64,000 bases of DNA from the NCBI GenBank assembly GCA_900471525.1, contig UCEZ01000021.1:124001-188000 (forward strand), given 5' to 3'. This document shows, one piece after another, positions 60,611-64,000 of this stretch. The notes under the pieces were generated by a model. That model did no database searches. It saw only the letters and a list, made by a program, of their open reading frames with translations, and had not been told where the DNA came from. Both the position numbers and the translations under genes were made by a program. This DNA comes from Hyphomicrobiales bacterium (GTDB lineage: Bacteria > Pseudomonadota > Alphaproteobacteria > Rhizobiales > Rhizobiaceae). The stretch's first letter is position 1. Each line of letters begins with the position of its first letter.

Positions 60611-61569
60611 CACTTCGCTCCGCGTGGATTGAGGGCATCGTTGAGGCCATCGCCGAGGAACGAGAAGGCGACGGAGGCGAGACCGAGAACGGCGGCAGGG
60701 GCAGCCAGCAAGTGGGGATAGTGTTGCCAGACGCGTAGGCCGTCGGAGATCATGTTGCCCCAACTTGGGGTTGGCGGATTGACACCGACGCCGAGAAACG
60801 AGAAGGCGCTTTCCAGCACCATGGCGGTGCCGAGACCGGCGCTGACCGCGACGATCAATGGCCCGAGCGCATTCGGCACGACGTAGCGCATCAGGATGAT
60901 GCGATTGGTGAGGCCTAGTGCCTGAGCGGCGGTGATATAGGGCCGCGACCGGATCGACAGCACCTGGGCGCGAACCAGACGCGCATAAGGCGGCCAGGAG
61001 ATCAGCGCCATCGAGCCAAACACAAGGAGAAAATCCACCCAGATGGTCTCGCGGTAGAACGGGTTGAGCGTCGCCAGATAGCGGCTCTCCATCCAGCTGG
61101 CGATCGGCGTTTTCAAGGATGCATTGATTACGACGACGAGCAGAAGGTTGGGGATCGACATGGTCATGTCGGTCAGCCACATGACGATCCTGTCCAGCCA
61201 GCCGCCGAAGAAACCCGCCAGTGCGCCGAGCGTCACGCCGATTAGTACAGCGATGAAGGTCACGACGATCGCCACCAGAAAGGCGGTGCGCGTGCCGTAG
61301 ATGACGCGGCTGAACACGTCGCGCCCCAGGTCGTCGGTGCCAAAGAAGTGCGTGAGCGACGGCGCCATGTTGCGCGAATTCAGGTCCTGGCTGAGGAAAT
61401 CGTAGGGCGTGAGGTACGGTCCGAAGACGGCAGTGAAGGCAAGGATGACGACGACTGCCAGCCCGAAGACGGCAAGCCTGTTGCGGCGCAGCCGATGCCA
61501 GGCGTCGCGCCACAGGCTCACGGGCGGTTCTATTTCAACAGTATTGTTGGTCATGGGAACAACGGACAT
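60610..61569 (-). CDS. PepT-family ABC permease (DppC/OppC type)
   Basis: An inner-membrane permease of 319 residues with the N-terminal helix typical of DppC (RNRLAVFGLAVVVILAFTAVFGPYLTPYD) and the FGTDDLGRDVFSRVIYGTR motif. It also has the EAA-type loop RPYITAAQALGLTNRIILMRYVVPN. The start at 61569 has AAGGAG upstream. It lies two bases after the DppB-type stop. Confidence 0.93.
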   Translation of the reverse strand: MSVVPMTNNTVEIEPPVSLWRDAWHRLRRNRLAVFGLAVVVILAFTAVFGPYLTPYDFLSQDLNSRNMAPSLTHFFGTDDLGRDVFSRVIYGTRTAFLVAIVVTFIAVLIGVTLGALAGFFGGWLDRIVMWLTDMTMSIPNLLLVVVINASLKTPIASWMESRYLATLNPFYRETIWVDFLLVFGSMALISWPPYARLVRAQVLSIRSRPYITAAQALGLTNRIILMRYVVPNALGPLIVAVSAGLGTAMVLESAFSFLGVGVNPPTPSWGNMISDGLRVWQHYPHLLAAPAAVLGLASVAFSFLGDGLNDALNPRGAK

Positions 61570-61571
61570 GG

Positions 61572-62528
61572 TCAGCGGCTCCTTCTGGTATCGTTGGCGC
61601 GCGGATCGAGCAGCGGATAGAGCACATCGACGAGCAGGTTGGAGATCATCACCAGAAATGAGCCGATCAGCGTAATGGCGAGAATGACCGGGTAGTCGGT
61701 GTTGGTCAGCGCTTGTACCGTCAGGCGGCCAAGACCGGGCAGGCCGAAGACGAGTTCGACGAAAATGGCGCCGTTGACGATGGTGATCATGATCAGGCCG
61801 AGCTGGGTGACGACGGGCGTCAACACAGGGCGCAGGATATGACGCAGCGCGACGACCACTTCCGGCACGCCCTTGGCCCTTGCCGTGCGGACGAAATCCT
61901 CCGACAGCACCTCGATCACGGCTGCGCGGGTCTGGCGCACGATGAGTGCGATCGGCTGGAAGGAGAGCACGAGCAAGGGCAGCAGGATGCGCACGTCGAA
62001 GACGCCGCCCCAGCCATAAGGAACCGCGGAACCCGGCAGGATCATGATCAGCATGACCATCAGCATCGGGCCAGCGACATAAGCCGGGATCGCCCAGAGA
62101 AACAGGGCTGAGCCGAGGATGGCGTAGTCGGTCCGGGTGTTCTGGTTGAGCGCTGCGATCAGCCCGAGCGGAATGGCGACGACGGCGGTCAGGATGACGG
62201 AACAGAGCGCGAGCTTGAAGGAAACGGGGGCCGCGGCCGAAACCATGGCCCAGACAGAGCGTCCGGAGCTCAGCGAATTGCCGAAATTGCCGTGCAACAA
62301 GTTCCAGATATAGCTGCCGAACTGCACGAGGAAGGGTCGGTTGAGGCCCGCACTTTCGCGGATCGCCTCGATGCGCTCGGGATTGTAGGCGACGTCGCCG
62401 GGTGCGCGCAGGAAGATCAGCTTGATCGGGTCGCCGGCGCCGTAATAGGCCAAGGCGTAAACGCCGAGCATGACGAGCAGGACGGATGGAATCCAAACGA
62501 CGAACCGTGTCGTGATGTAGCGCAGCAT
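61572..62528 (-). CDS. PepT-family ABC permease (DppB/OppB type)
   Basis: An inner-membrane permease of 318 residues with the conserved N-terminus (MLRYITTRFVVWIPSVLLVML), the GLNRPFLVQFGSYIWNLLHGNFGNSL block before helix 2 and the EAA-type loop EDFVRTARAKGVPEVVVALRHILRP. A GGGAGA ribosome-binding site precedes the ATG. It is the first membrane subunit gene after the binding-protein gene. Confidence 0.93.
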   Translation of the reverse strand: MLRYITTRFVVWIPSVLLVMLGVYALAYYGAGDPIKLIFLRAPGDVAYNPERIEAIRESAGLNRPFLVQFGSYIWNLLHGNFGNSLSSGRSVWAMVSAAAPVSFKLALCSVILTAVVAIPLGLIAALNQNTRTDYAILGSALFLWAIPAYVAGPMLMVMLIMILPGSAVPYGWGGVFDVRILLPLLVLSFQPIALIVRQTRAAVIEVLSEDFVRTARAKGVPEVVVALRHILRPVLTPVVTQLGLIMITIVNGAIFVELVFGLPGLGRLTVQALTNTDYPVILAITLIGSFLVMISNLLVDVLYPLLDPRANDTRRSR

Positions 62529-62615
62529 GGCAGTCTCCCACCGTTCGTTTCAGAAGATGATGCTTCGAGCCTTGCCCTGCGGCGAAGTTCCGCAATCATA
62601 CTCCAGCATTCGCAA

Positions 62616-62644
62616 GCCGTGCGGAAGCGTTTCCCCTCCGCACG
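62616..62644 (-). promoter_or_regulatory. Intercistronic hairpin between binding-protein and permease genes
   Basis: A 9-bp perfect stem (62616-62624 and 62636-62644, CCGTGCGGA and its complement) with an 11-base loop lies just downstream of the binding-protein stop. Without a T-run it is more likely to stabilise the upstream mRNA or attenuate the downstream genes than to terminate fully. Confidence 0.6.
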
Positions 62645-62664
62645 GTGTTGGTTTTCACGCCAGC

Positions 62665-64000
62665 TTAGGCAACGGAGATGTCCCAGGGCGCCACGACCTG
62701 CCAGTCGAGGTTCTTGTCCATGCCGGACACCTTGTCTGTTGCCCAGCGTGACATGGCCTGTGCGTACCAGGGGATGAAGCTCCAGTCCTCGCGGAACGCC
62801 TTCTGGGCTTCGAGTGCCAGCGCGACGCGCTGTGGATCGTCCGCCGCCTTGGTCGCTGCTTCTGCGAGCAGGCTGTCGACCTTGTCGTTTTTGTACCCAC
62901 CGAGCTTGTTCTGCGCATTCGACGAGGTCGAGGCGATGGAACCGGCGAGATAGGAGACTGCATCCGGGACGCGAGTGCCGACGTCGTCGCGGAAGATCTG
63001 CACCGCATTCTGGTCCGGCCCCGCATAGGCGTCCTGCTGCGGCTTCATGTCGACGGCGGTGATGCCGAGGTTCTGGCGCCACTGTTCGGCGATGAACTGC
63101 GCCGCAGCTTCAATCGCAGGACCGGAAACGCCGACGAAAAGGAGCTTCGGAAGCCGCTCCGGTCCGCCATAGCTGGATTCGGCCAGAAGCTTCTTTGCGC
63201 CTTCCGGATCATAGGGATAAGGCTCGAACCCGGAATTGTCGGCGCCCGGAACCGAGTTGATAACCTGATCTGTCTTCTTGTGCGGGCCATCCGGGAAGGA
63301 GGCCTTCATCAGGCCCTCCCGGTCGACAGCCATGATCAGGGCTTGGCGAACCTTCGGGTCGTCCATCGGAGCGCGGGAAGCGTTGAACCAGAAATGCTGG
63401 CTGGTTGGGATGAGCGGGCCTTCCGCGAAGCTGGCGCCGAGATCCTGCACGATCGTCGATGTCACGAGTTCCGTGTGGGCGTTGTACTCACCGGACTTCA
63501 GGAGCGATGTTGCGGTGACGTTGTCTTCGATCGAGTCGATCTCGATACGGGCGAGCTTCGGCTTGGGGCCGAAGAAATTCTCGTTCGGCTCGAATACCAG
63601 CTTGCCGGCATCGAGATCGATGCTGGTCAGCTTGAACGGGCCGGAATAGACGGCACTGCTGGTCGGCATGTACCAGTCGGCCACTTCCTCGCCGTCTTCG
63701 CCGCGCGACTGTGACGCCTTGGTGATCGGGGCAATGTGATTGCCGAGACGCATGAAGAAGATCGGATCGGGCTCCGACAATGTGACGACGACTGTGCCTT
63801 CGTCGGGCGTGGCAATGCCTGAAATTTCCTTCGCCTTGCCGGCGCTGACATCGGCATAACCGGCAACCTTGCTCAGCACCTGGTCGGCGCGCTGGTTCTT
63901 GGTGTTCGGCATGGCCGAGACGTTCCAGGACCCCTTCACGTCTTCGGCGGTAATCTTGCTGCCGTCCGAGAAAACGGCCTTCGGGTCGATCTTGAAGGTC
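62665..64000 (-). CDS. PepT-family periplasmic binding protein (SBP_bac_5), 5' end outside the window
   Basis: The C-terminal 444 or so residues of an extracytoplasmic binding protein of the oligopeptide/dipeptide/nickel class. The visible part begins within TFKIDPKAVFSDGSKITAEDV, the usual block near residue 100, and continues to the terminal helix ending ...VVAPWDISVA. The signal peptide is beyond 64000. The reading frame is open through the edge, so no start inside the window should be used. It is the substrate-capturing partner of the downstream permeases and ATPases. Confidence 0.92.
   Translation of the reverse strand, partial: TFKIDPKAVFSDGSKITAEDVKGSWNVSAMPNTKNQRADQVLSKVAGYADVSAGKAKEISGIATPDEGTVVVTLSEPDPIFFMRLGNHIAPITKASQSRGEDGEEVADWYMPTSSAVYSGPFKLTSIDLDAGKLVFEPNENFFGPKPKLARIEIDSIEDNVTATSLLKSGEYNAHTELVTSTIVQDLGASFAEGPLIPTSQHFWFNASRAPMDDPKVRQALIMAVDREGLMKASFPDGPHKKTDQVINSVPGADNSGFEPYPYDPEGAKKLLAESSYGGPERLPKLLFVGVSGPAIEAAAQFIAEQWRQNLGITAVDMKPQQDAYAGPDQNAVQIFRDDVGTRVPDAVSYLAGSIASTSSNAQNKLGGYKNDKVDSLLAEAATKAADDPQRVALALEAQKAFREDWSFIPWYAQAMSRWATDKVSGMDKNLDWQVVAPWDISVA

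Noticed and set aside
59576-61513. A 645-residue extension of the DppD ATPase
   Set aside because: The first 301 residues are an out-of-frame reading of dppC; the conserved protein starts at the ATG cluster at 60604-60610.
60610-62595. One long minus-strand frame that could be read as a 661-residue protein covering DppB and DppC
   Set aside because: Only its C-terminal 319 residues match a permease (DppC). The upstream part is an out-of-frame reading of dppB, and a clear AAGGAG-ATG start for DppC exists at 61569.
1-64000. CRISPR arrays, tRNA/rRNA genes, insertion sequences or prophage genes
   Set aside because: No regularly spaced repeats, tRNA cloverleaf regions, transposase motifs or phage-like genes were noticed. 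The only repeat element is the twin hairpin at 24882-24958.

Overview
The window looks like a chromosomal (or chromid) segment of a Rhizobiaceae member (Rhizobium, Agrobacterium, Sinorhizobium or Neorhizobium). Reasons are the GC-rich coding sequence, the fused SecDF, a twin-hairpin repeat of the kind common in rhizobial intergenic DNA, OccQ/OccM-type amino-acid permeases, and an rkp-type capsule (K-antigen) locus with a giant RkpA polyketide synthase. No tRNA, rRNA, CRISPR array, transposase or phage gene was seen. Names rest on recognised motifs and remembered family features; no database search was run.

Region 1 (1-18.3 kb) starts with mscL and an aminotransferase, then a surface-glycan locus. 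The rightward arm opens with galE, rfbF, rfbG, an RmlC-like epimerase and a C-methyltransferase, which together would make a CDP-linked 6-deoxy-3-C-methyl hexose. It continues with a glycosyltransferase, a PhyH-type dioxygenase, a second methyltransferase, and a tightly coupled WbqC / methyltransferase / SDR / ATP-grasp / metallophosphoesterase cassette. A leftward arm (glycosyltransferase, DegT aminotransferase, CmcI-like protein) meets it at a perfect bidirectional terminator at 15.1 kb. This locus is the best candidate for an undescribed system: a decorated glycan built by several unusual tailoring enzymes.

Region 2 (18.4-31.2 kb) is metabolic. A cyanide-insensitive bd-type quinol oxidase operon (cioA, cioB, DUF2474 subunit) is followed by a transglutaminase-like protein without its catalytic Cys. 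Next comes a divergent basic-amino-acid locus: a four-part ABC transporter with an M20 amidohydrolase reads left, and a DDAH-like hydrolase, a TetR regulator and AruH/AruI homologues (arginine transaminase pathway) read right.

Region 3 (31.3-35.8 kb) holds a small membrane protein gene, the secDF fusion with strong terminators, two small ORFs and an Rrf2 regulator.

Region 4 (35.9-56.6 kb) is a complete capsule locus: kpsF, a KpsC-like gene, kpsM/kpsT/kpsE (rkpT/S/R) and an acyltransferase on the plus strand; rkpA-G-H-I-J on the minus strand; and rkpU (Wza/KpsD-like lipoprotein) divergent from rkpA. RkpA (KS-AT-DH-ER-KR-ACP, no thioesterase), RkpG (alpha-oxoamine synthase) and RkpH (ketosphinganine-reductase-like SDR) together resemble a sphingoid-base assembly line. 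That suggests a polyketide-derived, amine-containing lipid for the capsule.

Region 5 (56.7-64.0 kb) is a leftward PepT-type ABC transporter operon, cut by the window edge at its binding-protein gene. It ends with a four-carbon sugar-acid kinase and a FadR-type GntR regulator, which hints that its substrate may be a sugar acid or conjugate rather than a plain peptide.
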